Positions 7,695-15,715 of a DNA stretch of 64,000 nt are shown piece by piece. The DNA lies in the NCBI RefSeq assembly GCF_006517175.1, contig NZ_CP041186.1, positions 992,001 to 1,056,000 on the forward strand, in the 5' to 3' direction. Position 1 is the first letter of the stretch. Each line of letters begins with the position of its first letter. Origin of the DNA: Persicimonas caeni (GTDB lineage: Bacteria; Myxococcota_A; Bradymonadia; Bradymonadales; Bradymonadaceae). A program made the position numbers and the translations under genes. The notes beneath the pieces are model-generated. The model had not been told where the DNA came from, did not search any database, and worked only from the letters and a program-made list of their open reading frames with translations.

Positions 7695-9799
7695 AGATCG
7701 AAGCTGGTCGTTTCAACCTGACCTTCGAAGACGAACCCGTCTCGAAGCTGACTAAACTGAGCGGCATCGGCCCCAAGACCGCCGAGCGCCTCGAAGAGCG
7801 CGGCATCTTTACGCCCGCCGACCTGCTCTTGTTCATCCCGCGCAAGTACCGCCCGCACTACCGCCACATGCCCGGCGCCGAGATGGTCAAGAGCCGCGCG
7901 GCCCACGCCGAGTTCTTCGGCCAGATCGTGCGCGTCAATATCCCGCCCAAGCGAAGCCGCGCGCCCGTCGAGGTGCTCCTCGACGTGGGCGGCCACGAGT
8001 TCAAGCTCATCTGGTTCAACATGAACCGGCGCGGGTTTACGAGCATCTTCCAGAACGGCAAGTGGCTCGAGGTCGACGGCAAGATCGACTGGGACCGCGG
8101 GCTTCCCACGCTCGCCCACCCGAGCTTCGACGTCGTCGGCTCGTCGCCTCCCGCCCGCCCCGAGCCGAGCGTGCGCATGGAGCCGGTCTACAAGTCGATG
8201 GAGGGCATCAACGACTCGGCGGTGCTCGGCGCCATCGAGGACGCCGCCAAGCGGCTGTTGCCGCTGGCCGTCGACGTCGTCCCCCGCACCATTCGCGAGC
8301 GCCTGGGGCTGCCCACCGTGCGCGAGGCCCTCGAGACGATCCACCTGCTGCGCGAGTTCGACGACGCCGACAAGTTCCGCGACGCGCTCACCCGGGCGCG
8401 CCACCGGCTCGTCTACGAGGAGTTCTACACGCTGCAGCTCAAGCTCGCCGAGGACTATATCACCGAGCGTCGCGCGGCGAACGCGCCTCGGTGCACCGAG
8501 CGCGACCTGGGCCGTGAGTTCGTGCGCAACCTGCCGTTCACGCTCACCGGCGACCAGAAGGACGCCATCGCCACCATCGCCCGAGATCTGGGCGAGCGCG
8601 CGCCCATGCGTCGTCTGTTGCAGGGCGACGTCGGCAGCGGCAAGACCGTGGTCGCCTATATGGCCGCCGCCATCGTCATCGGAAGCGGCCGCCAGGTCGC
8701 CATGATGGCGCCGACCGACATCCTGGCCAAACAGCACCTGCGCGGGGCCCAGGAGATGTTCGAGGGCCTCGGGGTCAACATCGCCCTGCTCACAGGCTCG
8801 CAGAGCACCAGCGAGCGCAACGCGGTGCTCGAGCGCCTCGGGCCGGCCGACGGCCGCGCCGAGCAGAGCCTCTTCGGCGACAAAGACGGCCGCGTCGACC
8901 TGGTCATCGGCACCCACGCGCTGTTCCAGGACGACGTCGCCTTCGACGAGCTCGGCCTGGTCATCGTCGACGAGCAGCACAAATTCGGCGTCGAGCAGCG
9001 CCAGGACCTGCTCGCCAAGGGCGAAGACCCGCACCTGCTGGCGATGACGGCCACGCCCATCCCGCGCTCCCTGGCCCACGCGGTCTTCGGCGACCTCGAC
9101 CTGACGGTCATCCGCGAGAAGCCGCCGGGCCGAAAGCCCATCCGCACCTTTTTGCGCGACCGCTCCCGCGCCCCCAAGGTCTACGACTACGTGCGCCAGC
9201 GCATCGAGGAGACCGGCGAGCAGGCCTACTTCGTCTACCCGATGGTCGAGGCGAGCGAGGCGGTCGCCGGGCGCCGAAACGTCACCGACTCCGCCGAGGC
9301 GCTGGCCAACGGCCCGCTGTCCACGCTGCGCGTGGGCATCTTGCACGGACGCATGGACGCCCAGACCAAAGACCGCACGATGCAGCGCTTCGCCGACGGC
9401 GACATCCAGGTCCTGTGCGCCACGACCGTCGTCGAGGTGGGCATGGACGTCTCCAACGCCACGGTGATGGTCATCGAGAGCCCCGAGGTCTTCGGGCTGA
9501 GCCAGCTCCACCAGCTACGCGGCCGCGTCGGTCGCGGCAGCGCCGACTCGATGTGCATCCTGCTCGCCGGCTACGGGCTCACAGACGACGCCGAAGAGCG
9601 CCTGACCTCGTTCTCGTCGACCGACGACGGCTTCGAGCTCGCCGAGGTCGACCTGCAGATCCGCGGCCCCGGCGAGTTTCTGGGCGTCCGCCAGGCGGGC
9701 CTGCCCGAGTTCCGATTCGCAGACGTATTGCGCGACGCGCACTTGCTCAAAGAGGCGCGCCACGACGCGCGCCGGGAGTTGTTGGGAGATGCCGGCTGA
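7691..9799 (+). CDS. recG: ATP-dependent DNA helicase RecG
   Basis: RecG remodels stalled forks and Holliday junctions. The N-terminal wedge domain starts with a helix-hairpin-helix-like KLSGIGPKTAERL and includes an OB-fold region. Superfamily 2 motifs follow in order: Walker A GDVGSGKT near residue 315, DEQH for motif II, TATPIPRSL for motif III, and QLHQLRGRVGRG for motif VI. At 702 residues it is of normal length. Translation is likely coupled to the upstream amidohydrolase. Confidence 0.97.
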   Translation: MKIEAGRFNLTFEDEPVSKLTKLSGIGPKTAERLEERGIFTPADLLLFIPRKYRPHYRHMPGAEMVKSRAAHAEFFGQIVRVNIPPKRSRAPVEVLLDVGGHEFKLIWFNMNRRGFTSIFQNGKWLEVDGKIDWDRGLPTLAHPSFDVVGSSPPARPEPSVRMEPVYKSMEGINDSAVLGAIEDAAKRLLPLAVDVVPRTIRERLGLPTVREALETIHLLREFDDADKFRDALTRARHRLVYEEFYTLQLKLAEDYITERRAANAPRCTERDLGREFVRNLPFTLTGDQKDAIATIARDLGERAPMRRLLQGDVGSGKTVVAYMAAAIVIGSGRQVAMMAPTDILAKQHLRGAQEMFEGLGVNIALLTGSQSTSERNAVLERLGPADGRAEQSLFGDKDGRVDLVIGTHALFQDDVAFDELGLVIVDEQHKFGVEQRQDLLAKGEDPHLLAMTATPIPRSLAHAVFGDLDLTVIREKPPGRKPIRTFLRDRSRAPKVYDYVRQRIEETGEQAYFVYPMVEASEAVAGRRNVTDSAEALANGPLSTLRVGILHGRMDAQTKDRTMQRFADGDIQVLCATTVVEVGMDVSNATVMVIESPEVFGLSQLHQLRGRVGRGSADSMCILLAGYGLTDDAEERLTSFSSTDDGFELAEVDLQIRGPGEFLGVRQAGLPEFRFADVLRDAHLLKEARHDARRELLGDAG

Positions 9800-9802
9800 C
9801 TC

Positions 9803-9875
9803 GGACGCAGGCCAATTTGGAGGCAGGCCGATTTGGACGCAGGCCCAATTGGACGCAGGCCAATTTGGAGGCAGG
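9803..9875. repeat. 16-bp tandem repeats (GGACGCAGGCCAATTT)
   Basis: Four full units start at 9803, 9819, 9835 and 9851, alternating GGACGCAGG and GGAGGCAGG, with a partial fifth unit from 9867. The fifth runs into a hairpin CAGGGCT-TCT-AGCCCTG at 9872-9888. The repeat begins four bases after the recG stop codon. Confidence 0.8.
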
Positions 9876-9961
9876 GCTTCTAGCCCTGGATCAACGGACG
9901 ACGGCCTTGCAGAGGCTTCGGCGCCATCTATTAGGGGCGCCTGAACTGCGGCGCGGCCATT

Positions 9962-10054
9962 AATGAGTCGTGTCCGCGAACCACATGAGCTCAATGACGC
10001 GTGTCCGCGAACCACATGACATCAATGTTCTCGGGTCCACAAACCACATAAGCC
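9962..10054. repeat. Three 31-bp tandem repeats with core GTCCGCGAACCACATGA
   Basis: Units at 9962-9992, 9993-10023 and 10024-10054. The first two are nearly identical; the third is diverged (GTCCACAAACCACATAA). The units abut without spacers, so this is not a CRISPR array. Confidence 0.75.
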
Positions 10055-10108
10055 ACACCGAAGGAACACTCTAATTGCCGTTCCGCGAGGGCGCTTTTCA
10101 GCCCTCGC

Positions 10109-11819
10109 CCCTAATCTGGAGTTTCGCCGAATTTGTCGGCGTTTTCTTCGGTGCGAGGGCATCTTGCCCTCGTAAATTGGGCCGAAGGTAGGCCGTTTCA
10201 GGCCGCCTTGCGAGCCCCATCGGCCCCTGGCGGCGCGTGTCGGGCCAGTTGAGTTGTCTGTTTTTCGTAAACCCGGTCGTCAGACCGGGTTTGCCATAAT
10301 TGTTCTTGCTCCATCTGGCGGTGAAATGCCTGGAGCATGTCGACGAAACTGATTGTCACTTTGTGCGGATACCACGGGGCCAGATAGCGCGCCCACCATA
10401 TGTCTTTGAGCGGCTGACCATGGTCGAGATACCACAGCACCACAAAGCTGTAGCACAGCATTCCGAATGGAACCGTGCGCTCCGAGGCGATCGGCCGCCG
10501 CTCGATAGGAGCCTTGGGCCCGTGGATCGTCGAATCTGCAGGTTCGTCTCCTTGAGCGAATCCGTTTTGGACCTCCTCGATGCCCATGTACTGCTTGCAG
10601 TCACGGTAGCAGCTCTCCAGCGACCACCGCAGGCTCTGCGGAATCAGGACTTTGGGGCCCGAGCAGCCCGGCCGGCTTCGAAAGTAGTAGTTATCTTCGA
10701 GTCGTCCGCTCGGATCGCGAGTGATGACGACGGTCAGCACGCGATCCTTCCCGGCGCTCTTCCACTGAGCCTCAAATGTTTTGATCCAAAGCTGCAGTTG
10801 TTGACCATAGATGTAAAGGATTTGCTCTTTCCACGGCAGCTGGGGATCCTCAGCGAGCTCGGCCAACGATGGGAGCCGCTTGCCCCAGATGCGTCGGCGT
10901 CCCGGCCCCGGCGTTTGCTCGACCTTGGCATCAAAGAGAGCTGCATTGGCTTTGAATCGGCCGACCATCTCCATGTTATCGTCCAGGGCCGAAAAAACGG
11001 TCCTGTTGACGTAGTCGTTGTCGCCCACGACGACAAAATGGGCCTCGAGCCACCAGCTTCTCAAGACTGCGAGCATCTCGGCAAAAAGCTGGGGGCGGCT
11101 GCAATAGGCCTCAGGCGGACACAGCTTACGGGTGCGGTGCAGACGAAACAGCAACGGAACGGCGATGCCGCCGCTGTGCATGAAACCGACCGGGACCCAA
11201 ACTGCCAGCGTCACAAATTGAAGACCCCAGCAGAATGCCGACTTGCGCACCCTCTTGCCGGTGAGGGTCGAGCGCATCGGGTCTCGATGGATTCCGGCGC
11301 CCATCACAAAGGGCCCAGTGCGCCGGCAAACAGTATCATCCACAAGCACATACACCGTTTGTCCGAGTCGGGCCTTCAAAGCCAACGCCAGCAGATGGCC
11401 GAGCTCATCCAGGCTCCATTTGGCCCGCGAAAAGAACCGATAGAATATCGAGAAATGTTTGGGCTCACCGTCCGGTTTCATCCTCAGCCCCGGCATAAAA
11501 CGGCCGGCGCGCAACAGGTTACTGATGCATCGCCTAGATTCACATCGGATCCAGGCCAACATCAGGTAACTAAAGTTGTCGTAAGTCGGGGTGCTGAAGG
11601 CCGGTCGAAACATCTCGATGAGGGCTTTGATAGAGGCCATTGTCGAGCCAGGGCTTGGACGGTTGGACTGCTTGGTGTACGCAACCCTAGCAACCACCTC
11701 CAAGCCCTTCTTATTTTCATTTCGACCACTTATGCCACGTACCTACTAATCGCTGAGCATACTAGACGCGCCAACTCAAGGAGTGCCGCCTGAAAAGATG
11801 GCGAAACTCCAGATTAGGG
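10109..11819 (-). mobile_element. Insertion sequence A (IS701/DDE-type), apparently complete
   Basis: A perfect 20-bp terminal inverted repeat bounds the element: CCCTAATCTGGAGTTTCGCC at 10109-10128 and its complement at 11800-11819. Inside is one intact transposase gene on the minus strand. A subterminal hairpin CGAGGGC-ATCTT-GCCCTCG (10154-10172) lies downstream of the transposase gene. No target-site duplication is evident. Confidence 0.82.
10198..11640 (-). CDS. IS transposase A (DDE, IS701-like)
   Basis: 480 residues from the ATG at 11638-11640, chosen by alignment with transposase B (MASIKALIEMFR against MTSTILPLIAQFR). Likely DDE residues are the first Asp in VLVDDTVCRRTG, the second in FVVVGDNDY, and the Glu in RWSLESCYRDCKQYMG. 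This W-x-x-E-x4-D-x-K pattern is typical of DDE_5 / IS701-type enzymes. The frame is intact and the element may be functional. It is clearly related to the neighbouring transposase B (shared RRxIWGKRL, WKSxGKxRVLT, ITRDPSG or VTRDPTG) but diverged, so the pair is not a recent duplication. Confidence 0.88.
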   Translation of the reverse strand: MASIKALIEMFRPAFSTPTYDNFSYLMLAWIRCESRRCISNLLRAGRFMPGLRMKPDGEPKHFSIFYRFFSRAKWSLDELGHLLALALKARLGQTVYVLVDDTVCRRTGPFVMGAGIHRDPMRSTLTGKRVRKSAFCWGLQFVTLAVWVPVGFMHSGGIAVPLLFRLHRTRKLCPPEAYCSRPQLFAEMLAVLRSWWLEAHFVVVGDNDYVNRTVFSALDDNMEMVGRFKANAALFDAKVEQTPGPGRRRIWGKRLPSLAELAEDPQLPWKEQILYIYGQQLQLWIKTFEAQWKSAGKDRVLTVVITRDPSGRLEDNYYFRSRPGCSGPKVLIPQSLRWSLESCYRDCKQYMGIEEVQNGFAQGDEPADSTIHGPKAPIERRPIASERTVPFGMLCYSFVVLWYLDHGQPLKDIWWARYLAPWYPHKVTISFVDMLQAFHRQMEQEQLWQTRSDDRVYEKQTTQLARHAPPGADGARKAA

Positions 11820-11828
11820 CCTTTGGCG

Positions 11829-13575
11829 CTAATAGACTAGAGTTTCGCCATCTTCGACAGCGATTCTATAGGAGCCAGGGCATCTTGCCCTGGTAGATTA
11901 CAAAATTAATGGCCTCTTTTGAGGCTTGTTTTAGGGATTCAAGCGGCCATTGTGAAAAGCTTTTGCTGATTCGGCCGCTCGAAGCCCAGAGACTGCAGAT
12001 AATTTTCGTCGAAGCCGTGCTCAGGCGGGTTCGTCCATAATTGTTCATGCTCCATCTGACGGCGAAACGCTTGGAGCATGTCGCCAAAGCTGATGGTGGT
12101 CTTATGCCGCCACCACGGCGCTAGAAATTTCGCCCATTTCAGGTCGCGAGCCGGTTGCCCATGTGCCAGATACCACCGCACGACAAAACCATAGGCAAGC
12201 ATGACAAAAGGGCCGGTGCGTCTGGATGCTCTGGGGTCGGCGTCCACGGGAGCTTGCGGCCCAGGCCGCTTTCGGCGATGGGTTTTGGCTGGCTTGCCGC
12301 GGTGGATAAAGCCGCTTTGGATGTCCTCGAGGTGCAAGAGCTGTTTGGCATCTCGAAACGTCATCTCCAGCGTCCAGCGCCGACAGATCGTCGTGAAAAA
12401 ATCCTGGACTTCGGCGTCTGCTTCAGTGCGAAAAAAGCAGCGGTCGTCGTAGGTGCCGGTCGGATCGCGGGTGACGAGGATCGTCAAGACCCGTTCCTTG
12501 CCCATGCTCTTCCAGCGGGCCTGATACGTCTTGACCATCAGCGTAACCGTCCGGCCGTAGACGACAAGCTCCATGTGTTGCCAGGGGACCGAGGCGTCCT
12601 GAGCGAGTTCTTTGGGCGTCTCGAGGCGCTTGCCCCAGATGGGTCGCCGCCCACGGCCGGTGTGCTCGGGGCGTTTGTGTTGGTAGAGGGCGGCGTCAAA
12701 GCGCATCGGAGCCGTCAAAATGATGTTCTGGTCGAGCACGGCGCCGACTCTTTTGCAGGCATACTCGTCATCGACGCACAGCTCGAGTGGGCGCGTCGGC
12801 CACCAGCTTCTCAAGACCTCGAGCATCTCGACGGCGAGCTCGGTACGCCTCTTCCACTTGCCTTCGGGACAGGTCTTTTTGCTGCGGTAGAGCCGAAAGA
12901 GCACCGGAATCGCCACGCCCCTTGCGTGGACGAATGGACACGGCACCCAAACGGCGAGCACCACGAAATTGAGCCCGAAGCTAAAGCGTACACGATGCCG
13001 ACCTTGCTCGTAGCTGACCTGCAGCGGGTCGTAGTGGAAGCCTGCGCCGAGTACCATGGGTCCGCTTCTGCGACACAGAGTGTCGTCGATCAAGATGGTC
13101 ACCGATTCGCCAAGCCACGGCTCGAAAAGCCCAAGCATCAAGTGCCCCAGCTCATCGGTGCTCCACTTGGCACGGCTGAAAAGCCTGTAGAAGCACGAGA
13201 AGTGCTTGGCCTTGCCGCGATCAGTGGGATAGAGCTGGGGCATATGAAAGATGGCTCTGAGGCAATTGGAGATCCAGCCACGCGCCGGATTCATCAGCCA
13301 GGCCAGCATAAGAAACTGAAAGTTAGCGAAACTGGGAGCCGAAAAAGCGCTGCGAAACTGAGCGATGAGCGGAAGAATCGTCGACGTCATGATGTTTGGG
13401 AGGTGCGGGTTTTGAGACAGCTCGGTGGTTTTTGGCGAATTCACCAACCTGTCGAGAAGCCCGTTTTATTTTCCCCTTCCCGATCAACGTCTTGCGCTGC
13501 ATCTAACCGATGGCCTCTCGAACCTCCGTATCAATCGTTACCGTCTGAAAAGATGGCGAAACTCTAGCCTAATAG
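11829..13575 (-). mobile_element. Insertion sequence B (IS701/DDE-type), apparently complete
   Basis: The terminal inverted repeats are 26 bp with two mismatches: CTAATAGACTAGAGTTTCGC... at 11829-11854 and its complement at 13550-13575. Only nine bases separate it from IS A. The two share end sequences (GAGTTTCGCC and AAGATGGCGAAACTC), so the junction forms a large palindrome. A subterminal hairpin CCAGGGC-ATCTT-GCCCTGG lies at 11875-11893, the same offset as in IS A. Confidence 0.8.
11939..13390 (-). CDS. IS transposase B (DDE, IS701-like)
   Basis: 483 residues from the ATG at 13388-13390; upstream in-frame codons extend further but do not align with transposase A. Putative catalytic positions are ILIDDTLCRRSG, CVDDEYACKRV and RRWTLEMTFRDAKQLL. 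It is intact, in the same orientation as transposase A, and has similar domain order and length. Confidence 0.88.
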   Translation of the reverse strand: MTSTILPLIAQFRSAFSAPSFANFQFLMLAWLMNPARGWISNCLRAIFHMPQLYPTDRGKAKHFSCFYRLFSRAKWSTDELGHLMLGLFEPWLGESVTILIDDTLCRRSGPMVLGAGFHYDPLQVSYEQGRHRVRFSFGLNFVVLAVWVPCPFVHARGVAIPVLFRLYRSKKTCPEGKWKRRTELAVEMLEVLRSWWPTRPLELCVDDEYACKRVGAVLDQNIILTAPMRFDAALYQHKRPEHTGRGRRPIWGKRLETPKELAQDASVPWQHMELVVYGRTVTLMVKTYQARWKSMGKERVLTILVTRDPTGTYDDRCFFRTEADAEVQDFFTTICRRWTLEMTFRDAKQLLHLEDIQSGFIHRGKPAKTHRRKRPGPQAPVDADPRASRRTGPFVMLAYGFVVRWYLAHGQPARDLKWAKFLAPWWRHKTTISFGDMLQAFRRQMEHEQLWTNPPEHGFDENYLQSLGFERPNQQKLFTMAA

Positions 13576-13662
13576 CGGGCCTCACTAACCCGCAAGTCCA
13601 TCAACGAAGCAGCCCCTAATAGCGGGCCTCACTAACCCGCAAGACCATCAACGAAGCATCCC
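13569..13662. repeat. Two tandem 47-bp repeats with internal GCGGG...CCCGC hairpin
   Basis: Units at 13569-13615 and 13616-13662 differ at two positions. Each carries AGCGGGCCTCACTAACCCGC, a short stem-loop. The first unit overlaps the end of IS B. The second ends just before the start of the CAP-domain gene, so it occupies that gene's upstream region. Confidence 0.78.
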
Positions 13663-13665
13663 CCA

Positions 13666-14178
13666 ATGAAATACGCACTTCTCATCCTAGCACTCGTCCT
13701 CACCGTCACAGCCTGCCAAACCATGGGTCAGCGCACGGTGACCACCCAGGGCGACATCCCCAAAACGCGCACCTCCGGCAACCCGCTGGCCGACTGCACA
13801 AACACCACGACCCGCCGGGTCGTCGAGCTCGCCAACGACGCGCGCGATGACGAGGGTTTGAACGAGCTGTACTGCGACCGCGCCCTGGCCCGCGTCGCCC
13901 AACGCCACGCCCAGGACATGTGCGACCACAACTACCTGTCGCACACCTCCCGCGACGGGCGCACGATGGTCGACCGCGTCGACGAGGCCGGCATCGACTA
14001 CATGGCCCTGGGCGAAAACGTCGCCATGGGCCAGCGCACCCCCGAGCGCGTCCACACCGGCTGGATGGACAGCGAGTACCACCGCGCCAATATCCTCAAC
14101 GACATGTTCTCGCGCCTGGGCGTCGGCTACGTCGAATGCGGCGGCCAGCCCTACTGGGTGCAGGTATTTGCGAATTGA
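13666..14178 (+). CDS. CAP-domain (SCP/PR-1-like) lipoprotein
   Basis: The 170-residue protein has a lipoprotein signal (LILALVLTVTAC) and then a CAP domain: ARVAQRHAQDMCDHNYLSHT, GENVAMGQ, and GWMDSEYHRANILN. The conserved His and Glu residues of the CAP cavity are present. Bacterial CAP proteins are secreted or anchored; their molecular activity is mostly unknown. The ATG lies only four bases after the tandem repeat. Confidence 0.9.
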   Translation: MKYALLILALVLTVTACQTMGQRTVTTQGDIPKTRTSGNPLADCTNTTTRRVVELANDARDDEGLNELYCDRALARVAQRHAQDMCDHNYLSHTSRDGRTMVDRVDEAGIDYMALGENVAMGQRTPERVHTGWMDSEYHRANILNDMFSRLGVGYVECGGQPYWVQVFAN

Positions 14179-14203
14179 GTGCAAACACGGAAGTGAGAAT
14201 TCG

Positions 14204-14749
14204 ATGGAAGACGTAGTGACGAAGACACGCCGCTGGCTCGAAGACGCGGTCATCGGCCTGAACCTGTGCCCCTTTGCACGCGCGGTCTACGTGCGCGACG
14301 AGGTGCGCATCGCCGTCGACGAGGCCCGCGGCTTCGAGGACGCGATCCGGCGCGCCCTCGACGAAGCCGACCGGCTCCTGCAAGCCGCGCCCGACGACAT
14401 CGCCACCACGCTCGTCGTCTTCCCCCACGCGCTGAGCGACTTCGACGAGTTCCTCGACGCGGTCGACGCCGTCGACGAACTCATCGAGCGCGCCGGCGCC
14501 GCGGGCATCCTGCAGCTCGCCCACTTCCACCCCCAGTACCAATTCGAGGGGACCGAGGCCGACGACCTCGAGAATTTCACCAACCGCGCGCCCTACCCCA
14601 CCCTGCACCTGCTGCGCGAGGCCCAGATCAGCGAGGGCGTGGCGAGTCACCCGAACCCCGAGGCGATCCCCGAGCGCAATATCGAGGTGCTCGAGGAGTT
14701 GGGCGAGCTCGAGGTCCACAAAATGTGGGATCGGTGGTCGACGGATTGA
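14204..14749 (+). CDS. DUF1415 family protein
   Basis: 181 residues from the ATG at 14204, which has a plausible GGAAGTGAG upstream; an in-frame TTG at 14168 would overlap the CAP gene. The sequence is typical of the DUF1415 family: TRRWLEDAVIGLNLCPFA at the N-terminus, then FHPQYQFEG and RAPYPTLHLLRE. The family is widespread and uncharacterised. Confidence 0.86.
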   Translation: MEDVVTKTRRWLEDAVIGLNLCPFARAVYVRDEVRIAVDEARGFEDAIRRALDEADRLLQAAPDDIATTLVVFPHALSDFDEFLDAVDAVDELIERAGAAGILQLAHFHPQYQFEGTEADDLENFTNRAPYPTLHLLREAQISEGVASHPNPEAIPERNIEVLEELGELEVHKMWDRWSTD

Positions 14750-14888
14750 CCCGAAGGCTCGGCCGAGAGGGGGTCGACGGCACTCGAACGTCGCTGCGCG
14801 CCGTCTGACTGCCCATCGATGGCACTTTTTTGGACCTTTTGGCTCAGCTAAGACCCATGCGACGGCATTTTTTCGGCCCTCTGGCTCG

Positions 14889-14915
14889 AAAAAGTGCCGT
14901 GCCGGGGCACTTTTT
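14889..14915. terminator. Bidirectional terminator-like hairpin
   Basis: AAAAAGTGCC (14889-14898), a 7-base loop, and GGCACTTTTT (14906-14915) form a perfect 10-bp stem flanked by A and T tracts on both strands. It could end transcripts from either side, but it is also part of the local repeat cluster. Confidence 0.5.
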
Positions 14916-15046
14916 TGTGCCTCGACCTCCAAAAAATGCCCTTCGAGGGGTGTCTGTTGGACCTTCCGTGCCAAAAAAATGCCTCCGACAGGGGGTTCGG
15001 AGGCGCGTCATCGCGTTCGAGTGCCATGCGAGGGGGGTTCGCTGAA

Positions 15047-15120
15047 CCTCGAGGTCCGCCAGACACCCATCGAGGGGGGCGAGCGAGCCTCGAGGTCCAC
15101 CAGACACCCATCGAGGGGGC
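15047..15120. repeat. Two 33-34 bp direct repeats (CCTCGAGGTCC[G/A]CCAGACACC)
   Basis: Units at 15047-15080 and 15088-15120, both ending in ACCCATCGAGGGGG. A related inverted version (CGAGGGGTGTCTGTTGGACC) occurs at about 14945-14964. Confidence 0.7.
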
Positions 15121-15715
15121 TAACGATTGCTCATAAGTCCGAATGCCGGATGAGGTCGACTCGAATCCGTGAACATGAACCTGCACGTGCACGTGAACGG
15201 TCTTTTCGACTGCATTCAACCTCAAAACAGCAACTGCGCTCGAATCAAGCGCATGCGGTCACTCGAATTTTCGAGCAGTTCTCTGTCTCACTGCTGGTTT
15301 AACTACCGTTCACGTTCAGGTCTGATCATCCCACACATCTCATTTGCCGATGCGGAGCCGGGGCTTGCCCACTTGTTTTGCTAAGCAGGGGTTGGTCGGC
15401 GTTGAGGAATCGCACGCCCGACCCCAAGGCGAGCCTTGGGGCTGCACCGGCGAGGGCTCCGCGGGCAGCAAGCAGCCGCTCCGCATGCCGCAACACGGTG
15501 CCTGACACCTCGTCGACGCCACCTTGCACACCTTTGTTGATGCGCTGCGTTGACGGTCGGGGCGCGGTCGTCCCCGGCCGCCGGGGTCCGTCTCGGGCCC
15601 CGCACGTGTTCGAGCAAGGCGTGTGCCTTGCTTAAGACACGCAAGCTGGGGCGGGGACGCCCCAGGGCGGGCGGGGACGCCGCGCGCCCCGACCGGCAAT
15701 CGGGTTTCACGTGAT

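Larger units (their letters stand above)
9800..10108. other. Gene-free stretch between recG and the first IS
   Basis: It holds the 16-bp and 31-bp tandem repeats listed separately, the hairpin at 9872-9888, and a GC hairpin at 10085-10108 (GCGAGGGC, 8-base loop, GCCCTCGC) directly abutting the IS end. I see no gene. Confidence 0.6.
14750..15715. other. Gene-free, repeat-rich 966-bp stretch
   Basis: No frame resembles a known protein. The left third is built from diverged inverted blocks of the form GGCA-T6 and A5-TGCC. The middle has two 33-34 bp direct repeats. The right part has nested inverted repeats (15179-15321) and two perfect hairpins: CCCCAAGG-CGAG-CCTTGGGG (15422-15441) and AGCAAGGC-GTGT-GCCTTGCT (15613-15632). 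It could be a decayed mobile element or non-coding RNA territory. Confidence 0.55.

Noticed and set aside
9962-10054. 31-bp repeats as a CRISPR array
   Set aside because: Units abut with no spacers, only three copies, and no cas genes in the window.
10300-11793. Plus-strand frame of 497 codons inside IS A
   Set aside because: Antisense to an intact transposase with DDE residues and matched terminal repeats.
14830-15045. Small protein with repeated HFFxP pattern
   Set aside because: The repetition comes from the DNA-level GGCATTTTTT inverted blocks and appears in several frames on both strands.
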